Origin: an uncultured Clostridia bacterium
GTDB lineage: Bacteria; Bacillota; Clostridia; UBA1381
DNA length: 17,192 nucleotides
Reading direction: 5' to 3'
Assembly (NCBI GenBank): GCA_910585795.1
Contig: CAJUFV010000261.1
Coordinates: forward strand, 1 to 17,192
A program made the position numbers and the translations under genes. This document shows, in pieces, positions 1 through 7,129 of this stretch (within the stretch, counting starts at the first letter, position 1; every line of letters starts with the position of its first letter). Below the pieces are notes generated by a model. That model worked only from the letters and a program-made list of their open reading frames with translations, was not told the DNA's origin and searched no databases.

Positions 1-1
1 A

Positions 2-229
2 AAAATTGAACAGACAGCGCAGGCAATACTTGACGCAAGGGCGTTATATCCCGATTGTAGTTTAGCCGACATGTATGGAGATAAAATGTACCTTTTCCCT
101 GAATTATTACAGGCGCACCAGCAAAACGACAGAGCCGTAATGCAAGCATACGGCTTTGACATAAAAACAATGACAGAAAGCCAGTGCGTCGCCGAGCTTA
201 TGAAAATGTATCAGGAATTGACAAAATAA
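2..229 (+). CDS. MmeI-like (type IIL) DNA methyltransferase, C-terminal end only
   Basis: This is a reading frame open from the window edge to a TAA stop at 227-229, giving 75 residues. It contains AILDARALYPDCSLADMY, then FPELLQAHQQNDRAVMQAYGF, and ends KMYQELTK. I recognise this as the extreme C-terminus of large class I SAM-dependent DNA methyltransferases of the MmeI/YeeA type, where a segment of the form ILDAR-x-YP-x-SLADLY...PPEL-x-KAHQ-x-NDRAV is characteristic. The whole protein would modify adenines in a specific DNA site, either as a fused restriction-modification enzyme or as a stand-alone methylase. The catalytic NPPY motif and the target-recognition domain lie outside the window, so neither specificity nor an endonuclease domain can be judged. 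It is 5' truncated by the window edge, not visibly broken. Its neighbourhood downstream is pure housekeeping, so it marks the edge of an accessory segment. Confidence 0.8.
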   Translation, partial: KIEQTAQAILDARALYPDCSLADMYGDKMYLFPELLQAHQQNDRAVMQAYGFDIKTMTESQCVAELMKMYQELTK

Positions 230-315
230 TTGACTTTAAGCAAGACAAAAAATCAGATAACATAGTTGAATACCGGATAGATATAGTATGGAATTTTAAG
301 ATAACGTTAATAATT

Positions 316-340
316 AAAGGCGGTTATACCGCTTTTGAGC
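316..340 (+). terminator. Probable intrinsic terminator after the methyltransferase
   Basis: The arms AAAGGCGGT (316-324) and ACCGCTTTT (328-336) pair over nine positions with one G-T wobble around a three-base TAT loop. The 3' arm itself supplies four T residues, and another TTTT follows at 341-344. The hairpin lies 87 bases after the methyltransferase stop and upstream of the next promoter, which is where a transcript end is expected. The stem is GC-rich only in its inner five pairs, so efficiency is uncertain. Confidence 0.55.
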
Positions 341-391
341 TTTTGTTACAAAAACTTAATATTGAATTCATACTTATGCGGAGGTTTTATG

Positions 392-420
392 TTGACGGAC
401 AGGAAATAAAATGTTATAAT
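392..420 (+). promoter_or_regulatory. Sigma-A type promoter for the LCP gene
   Basis: TTGACG at 392-397 and a perfect TATAAT at 415-420 are separated by exactly 17 bases. The -10 box is preceded by TGT, giving an extended -10 (TGnTATAAT). Transcription would begin near 427, leaving a leader of about 40 bases before the GTG start at 468. This is the strongest promoter match in the window. The whole 230-467 gap otherwise holds only the terminator at 316-340. Confidence 0.85.
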
Positions 421-467
421 TACAGTATATATACAGAATAAATATCTGATTTTTTGGAGGTTATTCA

Positions 468-1844
468 GTGAAGATGAGATTTAATATAAGAAGATACTTT
501 CAGGTGCTGGGTGTGTCGCTGGCGGTAGTTATTGCCGCCGCTGCCGTGTGTATGGGTATTGATTTCAACGGTATGAACGGAGAGGAGCAGGTGGATAATA
601 CCTCCACTGTTCTGGCGGCTGACGGTAAAATAAACGTGCTTCTTATGGCTGTTGACGTGGACGGGCTTAGAACAGACGCTATGATGCTTGGAAGCTTCGA
701 CACGGAAACAAAGGAAGTTCATATAATGTCAATTCCGCGTGATACCAGAATGTATATAGGCAACCGCTATCAGAAAATAAACGCCGCTCACGCTTACGCT
801 ACTAACGGCGTGATAGGCGGTCCTACGGCGGCCTGCGAAGCGGTGACCCGCATAACAGGTATTCCTATTAATTATTATATAGATTTTTCCTTTGACGCTG
901 TCGCTCATGTTGTGAATGAGCTTGGCCCTATTGAATTTGAAATTCCTGACCTTTACGGCGACGGTGTCGGAATGGTGTATGATGACCCTGTGCAGAGTCT
1001 GCATATAAATCTTCCGCCCGGTAAATACGGCGAGGGGCCTGACTGCGACTATCCTGGACTTGACGGCTCTCAGGCTGTGTGGCTTATGCGATACAGACAC
1101 GGAAACGCCGACGCCAGCGGTAATTTTAAGGGATATACAAACGGTGATAAGGACAGAGTTGAAATGCAGCAGAAATTTATCAGCGCTGTTGTGGACCAAA
1201 AGCTGAATACTTCTCTGATACTTAAAATACCGTCAATCTTTAAGACTATAAGCTCTGAAATTAAGACGAATTTTACGGTGAGCGATGTTATAAAATACTC
1301 AAAATATCTGTCCGGCTTCTCCAGCGAGAATATTCATTCTCATGAGCTTCCCGGCAGATTTGATACCGCTTTGATGGACGGATATACGGCCGATGTGTGG
1401 GAGGTTGACATTGAGGCTACACGTGAGCTTGTGCAGACTGTGTTTGGTTATCCGGCTGACAATATTACCATTGACAACCCTAACGGAACCAGCGGGGGAG
1501 GCTCCTCGACATATAAAGGCTCAAGGAAGGACGGCAATGCCGGCTCCTCGTCCGGAAAAACAGAGTCTGCCGGTTATTCCGGCGGTTCAGAGCCGTCAAA
1601 GTCATCCGGCAGCTCCGGTTCCGCTAATTCGTCCGGCAGCTCTGGTTCCATAAACTCGTCCGGCGGTTCTGGTTCCTCGAATTCGTCCGGCAAGAGTGAA
1701 GGCTCAGGCAGTAATACGTCAAACGAAGAGGACAGAGGCGGAAGCTCTGAGTCATTGTCCGGTTCCGGAAGCGGTTATGACGAGGACGATGACGCCGGAT
1801 ATGATGATGACGGCGCGGACTATATTGACGAAGATGATGAATAA
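468..1844 (+). CDS. LytR-CpsA-Psr (LCP) family cell-wall glycopolymer ligase with Ser/Gly repeat and acidic tail
   Basis: This 458-residue membrane-anchored protein is predicted to attach undecaprenyl-linked glycopolymers (teichoic acid-like polymers or capsule) to peptidoglycan on the outer face of the membrane. Residues about 12-31 form one hydrophobic signal-anchor segment. The LCP domain spans about 50-235: RTDAMML, SIPRDT, KINAAHAYA, MVYDDPVQSLHINLPPGKY, LDGSQAVWLMRYRHGN and GDKDRVEMQQKF carry the Asp and Arg residues that bind the pyrophosphate and Mg2+ in this family. From about residue 340 the chain becomes Ser/Gly-rich, including a nine-residue tandem repeat at 379-409, and it ends in an Asp/Glu-rich stretch. 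GTG at 468 is chosen because GGAGG (456-460) lies seven bases upstream; the ATG at 474 is 13 bases away. The gene has its own promoter and appears monocistronic. The exact polymer it transfers cannot be told. Confidence 0.9.
   Translation: MKMRFNIRRYFQVLGVSLAVVIAAAAVCMGIDFNGMNGEEQVDNTSTVLAADGKINVLLMAVDVDGLRTDAMMLGSFDTETKEVHIMSIPRDTRMYIGNRYQKINAAHAYATNGVIGGPTAACEAVTRITGIPINYYIDFSFDAVAHVVNELGPIEFEIPDLYGDGVGMVYDDPVQSLHINLPPGKYGEGPDCDYPGLDGSQAVWLMRYRHGNADASGNFKGYTNGDKDRVEMQQKFISAVVDQKLNTSLILKIPSIFKTISSEIKTNFTVSDVIKYSKYLSGFSSENIHSHELPGRFDTALMDGYTADVWEVDIEATRELVQTVFGYPADNITIDNPNGTSGGGSSTYKGSRKDGNAGSSSGKTESAGYSGGSEPSKSSGSSGSANSSGSSGSINSSGGSGSSNSSGKSEGSGSNTSNEEDRGGSSESLSGSGSGYDEDDDAGYDDDGADYIDEDDE
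1602..1695 (+). repeat. 27-base tandem repeat inside the LCP gene
   Basis: Three full 27-base units start at 1602, 1629 and 1656, with a partial fourth from 1683. Each begins TCNTCCGGC and encodes SSGSSGSAN, SSGSSGSIN, SSGGSGSSN and then SSGKS. The period is a multiple of three, so unit gain or loss keeps the frame. The array forms part of a flexible, probably wall-spanning linker between the LCP domain and the acidic tail. Confidence 0.85.
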
Positions 1845-1866
1845 GGATAAAATTTGTAAAAAAGTC

Positions 1867-1895
1867 TTGAAATTGTCTTTAGTTTGTGATATACT
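1867..1895 (+). promoter_or_regulatory. Sigma-A type promoter of the rimP-nusA-infB operon
   Basis: TTGAAA at 1867-1872 and TATACT at 1890-1895 are 17 bases apart, and TGA directly before the -10 box makes it an extended -10. The predicted start near 1902 gives a leader of about 80 bases carrying the hairpin at 1924-1949. It lies just after the LCP stop and is the only good promoter before the long co-directional run of genes. Confidence 0.8.
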
Positions 1896-1923
1896 AGCTA
1901 AGTAAATGAATATAATATATTCA

Positions 1924-1949
1924 GAAAGAGTGGGTTTACCCACTCTTTC
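1924..1949 (+). promoter_or_regulatory. Leader hairpin of the nusA operon, candidate NusA-responsive attenuator
   Basis: GAAAGAGTGGG (1924-1934) and CCCACTCTTTC (1939-1949) are perfect complements of 11 bases around a TTTA loop. The run after the stem, ATTTGTAATATG, is a poor U-tract, so by sequence this is a weak intrinsic terminator. It sits between the operon promoter and rimP. In Bacillus subtilis NusA is known to control its own operon by stimulating termination at a weak terminator in this same leader; that this hairpin does the same is inference. It could also simply end transcripts arriving from the LCP gene. Confidence 0.7.
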
Positions 1950-1981
1950 ATTTGTAATATGAGAATAAATTTGGAGGAAAT

Positions 1982-2440
1982 ATGGCTAATAAAACAGAAA
2001 TAAAAGCCCTTGAAACAGGGGAAAAGACCGCTTCGGAGCAGGGCGTTTATATTGTTGATGTGACCTACAGAAAAAAAGAGGACGGGTATTCTCTTTGTTA
2101 TTATATAGATAAAGACGGCGGCGTCGGTATTGACGAGTGCGAGGCGTTTTCAAGGGCTGTCGAAGAGGCGCTTGATAAGGAGGATTTTATAGAAAATAAT
2201 TATACGCTTGAGGTGTCATCTCCGGGAGCCGACAGACAGCTTACAAAGGAACGTGAATTTTTATACTACAGAGGCAGAGAGGTTGATGTTAAGCTGTATA
2301 AGGCGGAAAACGGCGTAAAGGAATTTACCGGCGTGCTTGAGGATTACAGAGATTCTGCCGCTATTATTAACGCGGACGGCGTGACAAGAGAAATACCTGT
2401 CAAACAGGCAGTTTATATAAGATTATCATTTAAGTTTTAG
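1982..2440 (+). CDS. rimP: Ribosome maturation factor RimP
   Basis: RimP is a cytoplasmic factor needed for maturation of the 30S ribosomal subunit. The 152-residue product has the usual length and two-domain make-up: an N-terminal alpha/beta domain containing the signature LEVSSPGADR at residues 76-85 (family consensus LEVSSPGLDRPL), then a C-terminal Sm-like beta-barrel with REVDVKLYKAENG and FTGVLEDYRD. The ATG at 1982 is preceded by GGAGG at 1973-1977. It is the first gene of the operon and lies 25 bases before nusA, the standard bacterial arrangement. The C-terminal end, IRLSFKF, is typical. The assignment is secure from the motif and synteny together. Confidence 0.96.
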   Translation: MANKTEIKALETGEKTASEQGVYIVDVTYRKKEDGYSLCYYIDKDGGVGIDECEAFSRAVEEALDKEDFIENNYTLEVSSPGADRQLTKEREFLYYRGREVDVKLYKAENGVKEFTGVLEDYRDSAAIINADGVTREIPVKQAVYIRLSFKF

Positions 2441-2465
2441 AATTAAGAGAGGAAGATTTATAAAA

Positions 2466-3488
2466 ATGGAAAAGGGATTGTTTGAGGTTTTAACAGAAAT
2501 TTGCGATGAAAAGGGTATAAGTCCTGACGTACTGTTTGACGCGCTTGACGCGGCTCTTGTTGCCGCGTATAAGAAAAATTTCAATTCCGCGCAGAATGTT
2601 GAGGTTAGTATAGACAGAGAAAAGGGTGATGTAAAGGTATTTGCCAAGAAAGAGGTTGTTGAGCTTGTTGCGGACGACTTGGAGGAGATTTCTCTTGAGG
2701 ATGCCAGAGCGATTAACGGCAATCATCAGATAGGCGATATTGTTAATATAGAGGTTACGCCCGCCAACTTCGGCAGAATAAGCGCGATGACGGCGAAGCA
2801 GGTTGTTACCCAGCGTATAAGAGAAGCGGAGCGAGGAATAATTTACAGTGAATATACTGAAAAGATGAATGACATTATTTCCGGCCCCATAGAAAGAATT
2901 GAAAGAGGCAACGTATTTATAGATATAGGAAAAATTGAGGCTATGCTGCCGGAAAAGGAACAGCCTGCCGGTGAGTATTATGAGCTTGGTCAGGTGCTTA
3001 GATGCTATGTCAGTGAGGTTAGAAGCAGTACAAAGGGTACACAAATCATTGTGTCAAGAACTCATCCGGGACTGGTGAAAAGACTGTTTGAGACTGAAGT
3101 GCCTGAAATCGCCGAGGGGATAGTTGAAATAAAAAATATAGCTCGTGAGGGCGGCTCAAGAACAAAAATAGCGGTTTATTCAAATGACCCGAATGTTGAC
3201 GCTCAGGGAGCGTGTATAGGTCCAAAGGGTATGCGTGTGCAAAATATAGGCGATGAGCTGCGTGATGAAAAAATTGATATAGTAAAATGGAGCGAGGACC
3301 CTGCTGAATTTATTACAGAAAGTCTTAGCCCCGCTCAGGTATTGTCGACGGAGATTAATGAAGAGGAAAAGAGCGCTAAGGTAACAGTGCCTGAAGGTCA
3401 GCTTTCTCTGGCGATAGGCAAGTCAGGGCAAAATGTACGTCTTGCCGCTAGACTTACTGGGTGGAAGATTGATATTAGCGCTAAATAA
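2466..3488 (+). CDS. nusA: Transcription termination/antitermination factor NusA
   Basis: NusA binds RNA polymerase and the emerging RNA, and promotes pausing and termination at weak intrinsic terminators. The 340-residue chain shows the Firmicutes layout: N-terminal polymerase-binding domain (about 1-125), S1 domain (about 136-200, with GPIERIERGNVFIDIG), KH1 with the GxxG loop IGPKGM at 251-256, and KH2 with IGKSGQ at 317-322 followed by NVRLAARLTGWKIDI. It ends right after KH2 and lacks the two C-terminal acidic repeats of the longer proteobacterial protein, as expected for this phylum. GAGAGGAAG at 2447-2455 serves the ATG. It lies between rimP and rnpM in one operon and may control its own synthesis through the leader hairpin at 1924-1949. 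Confidence 0.98.
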   Translation: MEKGLFEVLTEICDEKGISPDVLFDALDAALVAAYKKNFNSAQNVEVSIDREKGDVKVFAKKEVVELVADDLEEISLEDARAINGNHQIGDIVNIEVTPANFGRISAMTAKQVVTQRIREAERGIIYSEYTEKMNDIISGPIERIERGNVFIDIGKIEAMLPEKEQPAGEYYELGQVLRCYVSEVRSSTKGTQIIVSRTHPGLVKRLFETEVPEIAEGIVEIKNIAREGGSRTKIAVYSNDPNVDAQGACIGPKGMRVQNIGDELRDEKIDIVKWSEDPAEFITESLSPAQVLSTEINEEEKSAKVTVPEGQLSLAIGKSGQNVRLAARLTGWKIDISAK

Positions 3489-3525
3489 GCGTATACATTC
3501 GGTCTGGCGAAAGGAAGATTAATAA

Positions 3526-3780
3526 ATGAAGCACGTACCTGAGCGAATGTGCGTGGCATGCAGAAAAATGTTTCCGCAGAGTGAGCTTATACGCTTTGTG
3601 CGTGACAGCGTCACAGATGAAGTAATGCTGGATACTGATAAAAAACGGTTCGGCCGTGGCGCTTATATTTGCAAAAATATTGAGTGCGTAAGAAAAGCGG
3701 AAAAAAAACACGGACTTGAACGTCATTTTAAATGTCAGACTCCAAAGGGGTTATATGAAAAGGCGGAGGAATTGATTTGA
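3526..3780 (+). CDS. rnpM: RNase P modulator RnpM (YlxR family)
   Basis: This small 84-residue basic protein belongs to the YlxR (DUF448) family, always found between nusA and infB in Firmicutes. Family hallmarks are RMCVACRK at 7-14, with Cys9 and Cys12, then LIRFVRD, and GRGAYIC at 43-49 followed by the Cys54 helix and a Lys/Arg-rich region. The B. subtilis member binds the RNA subunit of RNase P and lowers its activity, hence RnpM; applying that role here is by homology. AAGGAAG at 3511-3517 stands eight bases before the ATG. Its stop codon overlaps the start of the next gene, so the two are probably translationally coupled. Confidence 0.95.
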   Translation: MKHVPERMCVACRKMFPQSELIRFVRDSVTDEVMLDTDKKRFGRGAYICKNIECVRKAEKKHGLERHFKCQTPKGLYEKAEELI

Positions 3781-4076
3781 GTGATAAATTTCTTGGAATG
3801 ATTGGTCTCGCTAAGCGTGCCGGCAAAATTCAGACCGGCGAGGATATATGCGCGCGCGCTGTTCGCGGCGGATATTCAAGACTTATCATAATTGCATGCG
3901 ACGCGTCGGAAAATACAAAAAAATCAATGACTAATACATGTAAGTATTATAAGGTTAAATATATTGAAGCGGCAACAAAATCTGAATTGGGTCATTATAC
4001 GGGGGCAGATTGCCGCGCTGTAGTGTCAATCAATGACGACAATTTTGCGAAAGCAATTTTAGATAGATTTCAATAA
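3777..4076 (+). CDS. ylxQ: L7Ae/L30e-family ribosomal protein-like YlxQ
   Basis: This 99-residue protein is of the L7Ae/L30e/S12e/Gadd45 fold, which binds kink-turn RNA. Visible family features are FLGMIGLAKRAGKIQTGED near the start and then LIIIACDASENTKK, the canonical core of the fold with the conserved A-x-DAS-x-NT-KK pattern. The start is a TTG at 3777, chosen because GGAGG (3765-3769) lies seven bases upstream and the resulting N-terminus SDKFLGMIGLAKRAG matches the family; the next in-frame Met would cut into the conserved first helix. TTG and the preceding TGA overlap by four bases. It sits between rnpM and infB as in other Firmicutes; its precise ribosomal role is unresolved. Confidence 0.93.
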   Translation: MSDKFLGMIGLAKRAGKIQTGEDICARAVRGGYSRLIIIACDASENTKKSMTNTCKYYKVKYIEAATKSELGHYTGADCRAVVSINDDNFAKAILDRFQ

Positions 4077-4110
4077 TCCCTCTGGGACATGGAGAAAGGG
4101 TGATGCATAT

Positions 4111-6690
4111 ATGGCAGAAACATTAAAACTTGGTGAAATTTCAAAAAATATTAAAATTACCAATAAGGATATAATATCAAAGCTTGCTCAGTACGGAATA
4201 GAAGTAAAAAGCTCAGCGAGCGTTATCGGTGAGGATACCGCGGGGCTTATTCTTGATATATACACACAGGCGAACAGCGTTACGGAGGAAGAAATTCTTG
4301 AAATGCGTGAAGCAGCGTTAAAAAAGGCCGCTGAAACGCGAAAGAACGCGCGGAAGGAAGAAGAACAATCCAAAGAGGAGAAAACAGAACCGTCCGGCGA
4401 TAAAATTGAAGAACAATCTATACAGCAAAAGGATGACAGCGCTGAAGGTCAGAGTGTGAAAAAGACTGATGAAATTGACTCTGAAGGTCAGGGTGTGAAA
4501 AAGACCGAGAAGAATACCGCTGAAAATCAGGACGTGAAAAAGAAAGAAAAGAAAAGCGCTGATAAACAAATTGAACAGAAAAAAATTAATGACGATAAAA
4601 AGGATGAAGCGCATAAGGAAAATACTAAGCATGAAAAGCATAAAAAGGTCGCAAAGAAGCAGTCAGGACAGAAGATTGACCTTAGCATTGTAGATCATTC
4701 AAATACTGAGGAAGAATTTGTTGTCAAGACAGAGGAAAGAAAACGTTATGTTGATACACGTCAGACTATTGTAGAGCTTGATACCATTGAATCCAGAGAG
4801 AGAATAGAGGATATGGTTTCGGACAATATAAAGATGGATAAAAAGGGCGGAAAGGTTAAAAATAAAAAGGGTCAGAAAAATCGGCGTGAAAAGGAAAAAC
4901 CGGTTCAGCCTAAGAGAGAAATTAAGGCAAAGGTTATAACTGAAATTGAAATTCCGGAAACGATTACAGTAGGTGAGTTTGCCTCAAAGATGGGTAAGAC
5001 GGCGGCTGAGGTTGTAAAGAAGCTAATGATGCTGGGAACCATGGCAACTCAAAATCAGGCTATTGATTTTGAGACCGCTCAGCTTATTGGTGATGACTTT
5101 GGTATTGAGGTTAAGCAGGAGGTTGTTCTTACCAAGGAAGACATACTTATGATAGAAACGGAGCATGAAGATAATGCGGAGGAGCTTGTGCCGCGTCCGC
5201 CTGTAGTTGTTGTTATGGGTCACGTTGACCACGGTAAAACATCTCTGCTTGACGCAATCCGTCACACCAGTGTTACGGATACTGAGGCAGGCGGAATCAC
5301 ACAGCATATAGGCGCGTACAGTGTGAAGCTGAAGGATAGAGTTATTACATTCCTTGATACTCCAGGACATGAGGCGTTTACTACAATGCGCGCGCGCGGC
5401 GCGCAGGTTACAGACGTGGCAATTTTGGTTGTTGCCGCTGATGATGGTATTATGCCGCAGACAATTGAAGCGATTAATCATGCCAAAGCGGCCGGAGTGA
5501 CTATTGTTGTTGCGATTAATAAGATAGATAAGGAAGGCGCAAATCCTGACAGAGTAAAGCAAATGCTGTTTGAACATGACCTTGTTCCGGAGGAATGGGG
5601 CGGAGATACTGTATGTGTCGAAATCTCAGCGAAACAGAATATTAACATAGACGGACTTCTGGAAATGGTACTTCTTGTTGCGGATATGCAGGAGCTTAAA
5701 GCAAATCCTAACCGTGACGCCCAGGGTACTGTTATAGAGGCGGAAATTGATAAGGGACGCGGTCCTGTTGCGACTATTCTTGTACAAAACGGTACACTTA
5801 ATGTTGGAGATTTTGTCATTGCTGGAACATCTGTCGGAAGAGTCCGCGCAATGATTAATGATAAGGGCAGACGTGTTAAGACGGCAGGGCCATCAACTCC
5901 TGTCGAGATACTTGGTCTTTCGGAGGCTCCGTCAGGCGGCGATACATTTATGGTAGTCGCGAATGAGAAGCTGGCACGTGATGTTGCCGAGCAGAGAAGA
6001 CATCAGATGCAGGAAACAAAGTTTAATCAGGTGGTCAAGGTGTCGCTTGACAATCTGTTCAGTCAGATTGACGAAGGTAATATGAAGGAATTAGCCATTA
6101 TTGTTAAAGCTGATGTGCAGGGCAGTGTGGAAGCTGTAAAGCAGTCATTGGAAAAGCTGTCCAATGATGAGGTAAGAGTTAAGGTAATACATGGCGGCGT
6201 GGGCGCTGTCAATGAGTCTGACGTAATGCTTGCGAACGCTTCAAATGCTATTATAGTAGGCTTTAATGTAAGGCCGGATGCTGGAGCTGTCGCTTCCGCG
6301 GAACAGCAGGAGGTGGATATACGTCTGTACAGAGTTATTTACCAGGCTATTGAGGAAATAGAGGCTGCTATGAAGGGTATGCTTGACCCTGAATATAAAG
6401 AGGTGGTAATCGGATACGCCGAGGTGCGCCAGACCTTTAAGGTGTCAAGCGTAGGCACAATTGCGGGATGTTATGTTACACAGGGTAAAATTCAGCGTAA
6501 CGCTGAAATTCGTATTGTCCGTAATGGTATAATTATTCATGAAGGCCGTATTGATTCACTGAAGCGCTTTAAGGACGATGCAAAAGAAATTGCGGAAAAC
6601 TTTGAGTGTGGTATTGGAGTGGAAAACTTCAACGATATTAAAGAGGGCGATATTATTGAATGTTTCGTAATGGAAGAAATTGAAAGATAA
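4111..6690 (+). CDS. infB: Translation initiation factor IF-2
   Basis: IF-2 is the GTPase that brings fMet-tRNA to the 30S subunit and promotes 50S joining. The 859 residues contain an N-terminal IF2_N domain (about 1-52, LKLGEISKNIKITNKDIISK), a long charged linker (about 60-270) rich in Lys, Glu and Gln, and a second IF2_N domain (about 283-337). The G domain carries G1 GHVDHGKT at 370-377, the switch region GGITQHIG, G3 DTPGHE at 416-421, G4 NKID at 470-473 and SAK. Beta-barrel and C-terminal fMet-tRNA binding domains follow to the end. All GTPase motifs are intact. The ribosome binding region at 4091-4104 is split (GGAG and AAAGGGTGAT). The linker contains a 13-residue repeat, annotated separately. 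Confidence 0.98.
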   Translation: MAETLKLGEISKNIKITNKDIISKLAQYGIEVKSSASVIGEDTAGLILDIYTQANSVTEEEILEMREAALKKAAETRKNARKEEEQSKEEKTEPSGDKIEEQSIQQKDDSAEGQSVKKTDEIDSEGQGVKKTEKNTAENQDVKKKEKKSADKQIEQKKINDDKKDEAHKENTKHEKHKKVAKKQSGQKIDLSIVDHSNTEEEFVVKTEERKRYVDTRQTIVELDTIESRERIEDMVSDNIKMDKKGGKVKNKKGQKNRREKEKPVQPKREIKAKVITEIEIPETITVGEFASKMGKTAAEVVKKLMMLGTMATQNQAIDFETAQLIGDDFGIEVKQEVVLTKEDILMIETEHEDNAEELVPRPPVVVVMGHVDHGKTSLLDAIRHTSVTDTEAGGITQHIGAYSVKLKDRVITFLDTPGHEAFTTMRARGAQVTDVAILVVAADDGIMPQTIEAINHAKAAGVTIVVAINKIDKEGANPDRVKQMLFEHDLVPEEWGGDTVCVEISAKQNINIDGLLEMVLLVADMQELKANPNRDAQGTVIEAEIDKGRGPVATILVQNGTLNVGDFVIAGTSVGRVRAMINDKGRRVKTAGPSTPVEILGLSEAPSGGDTFMVVANEKLARDVAEQRRHQMQETKFNQVVKVSLDNLFSQIDEGNMKELAIIVKADVQGSVEAVKQSLEKLSNDEVRVKVIHGGVGAVNESDVMLANASNAIIVGFNVRPDAGAVASAEQQEVDIRLYRVIYQAIEEIEAAMKGMLDPEYKEVVIGYAEVRQTFKVSSVGTIAGCYVTQGKIQRNAEIRIVRNGIIIHEGRIDSLKRFKDDAKEIAENFECGIGVENFNDIKEGDIIECFVMEEIER
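4408..4590 (+). repeat. 39-base degenerate tandem repeat in the IF-2 linker
   Basis: Units starting at 4444, 4483 and 4522 are each 39 bases and encode EGQSVKKTDEIDS, EGQGVKKTEKNTA and ENQDVKKKEKKSA. A 36-base forerunner (4408-4443, EEQSIQQKDDSA) and a decayed trailing unit (from 4561, DKQIEQKK) flank them. The period keeps the reading frame. The array lies between the two IF2_N domains, a region that is variable and disordered in the family. Confidence 0.75.
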
Positions 6691-6708
6691 TAAATTTTTG
6701 CGGCGTCA

Positions 6709-6737
6709 TTGTGTTTGTAATTATATTATTCTATACA
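6709..6737 (+). promoter_or_regulatory. Possible internal promoter upstream of rbfA
   Basis: The 100-base gap between infB and rbfA is AT-rich and unusually long for this operon. TTGTGT (6709-6714) and TATACA (6732-6737) are 17 bases apart. Each box departs from consensus, so this is only a candidate. No strong hairpin is visible in the gap. Confidence 0.35.
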
Positions 6738-6790
6738 ATATTATAAAGAGATGATTGAAAATTTATTGAATTTTTCTGAAAGGAAAGAAC

Positions 6791-7129
6791 ATGGCGAGAA
6801 TTGACAAAATAAATGAAGAAGTGAAGAGGGAGCTTGCGAATATTATACGCGAGCTGAAGGATTCGCGCATTCCGCTTATGACAAGTGTTGTTACCGTGAA
6901 TGTGACGAATGACCTTCGCTATGCAAAGGCGTATATTTCTGTTATGGGCGATGAAGAAACAAAGAATAAAGCTATGCAGGGATTAAAGAGCGCGTCAGGC
7001 TTTATAAGACGCGAGATTGGTAAAAAAATTAATTTGAGATATACTCCGGAGTTTGTTTTTGAGCTTGACCATTCTATTGAGCATGGAGCGCATATTGAAG
7101 AATTATTAAATAATATTAATAAAGACTAA
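6791..7129 (+). CDS. rbfA: Ribosome-binding factor A
   Basis: RbfA is a cold-shock and maturation factor that binds the 30S subunit near the 5' helix of 16S rRNA. The 112-residue protein has the family's KH-like fold: RIDKINEEVKRELANII at the start, then SVVTVNVTNDLRYAKAYISVMG, and the conserved ending IRREIGKKINLRYTPEFVFELDHSIEHG followed by a helix. Length matches typical members (about 115-130). AAGGAAAG at 6780-6787 precedes the ATG. It lies downstream of infB, as is usual, but after a 100-base gap and before a hairpin, so its expression may be partly uncoupled from both neighbours. Confidence 0.97.
   Translation: MARIDKINEEVKRELANIIRELKDSRIPLMTSVVTVNVTNDLRYAKAYISVMGDEETKNKAMQGLKSASGFIRREIGKKINLRYTPEFVFELDHSIEHGAHIEELLNNINKD

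Noticed and set aside
184..441. An 85-codon open frame starting GTG inside the methyltransferase end
   Set aside because: It overlaps the recognised methyltransferase tail in another frame, has no ribosome binding site, runs across the terminator hairpin and the LCP promoter, and resembles no family I know.
465..1199. Antisense open frames opposite the LCP gene
   Set aside because: They mirror a strongly supported LCP coding sequence, lack ribosome binding sites and give low-complexity or His/Ser-rich products without motifs.
1602..1695. Short spaced repeats considered as a CRISPR array
   Set aside because: Units are directly adjacent without unique spacers, are 27 bases and in frame, and encode a Ser/Gly linker.
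1393..1905. Two other-frame open frames within the LCP repeat and acidic tail
   Set aside because: They are by-products of the Ser/Gly and Asp repeats read out of frame; the repeat period keeps only the LCP frame meaningful.
5388..5405. Alternating CG run, considered as a Z-DNA or regulatory site; a similar one is at 3850-3860
   Set aside because: Both are explained by Arg/Ala codons in conserved protein segments (RARGAQ in IF-2; CARAV in YlxQ).
5023..5819. Antisense open frames opposite infB
   Set aside because: They cover the IF-2 GTPase region, whose motifs are all intact on the + strand; no start signals or recognisable domains.
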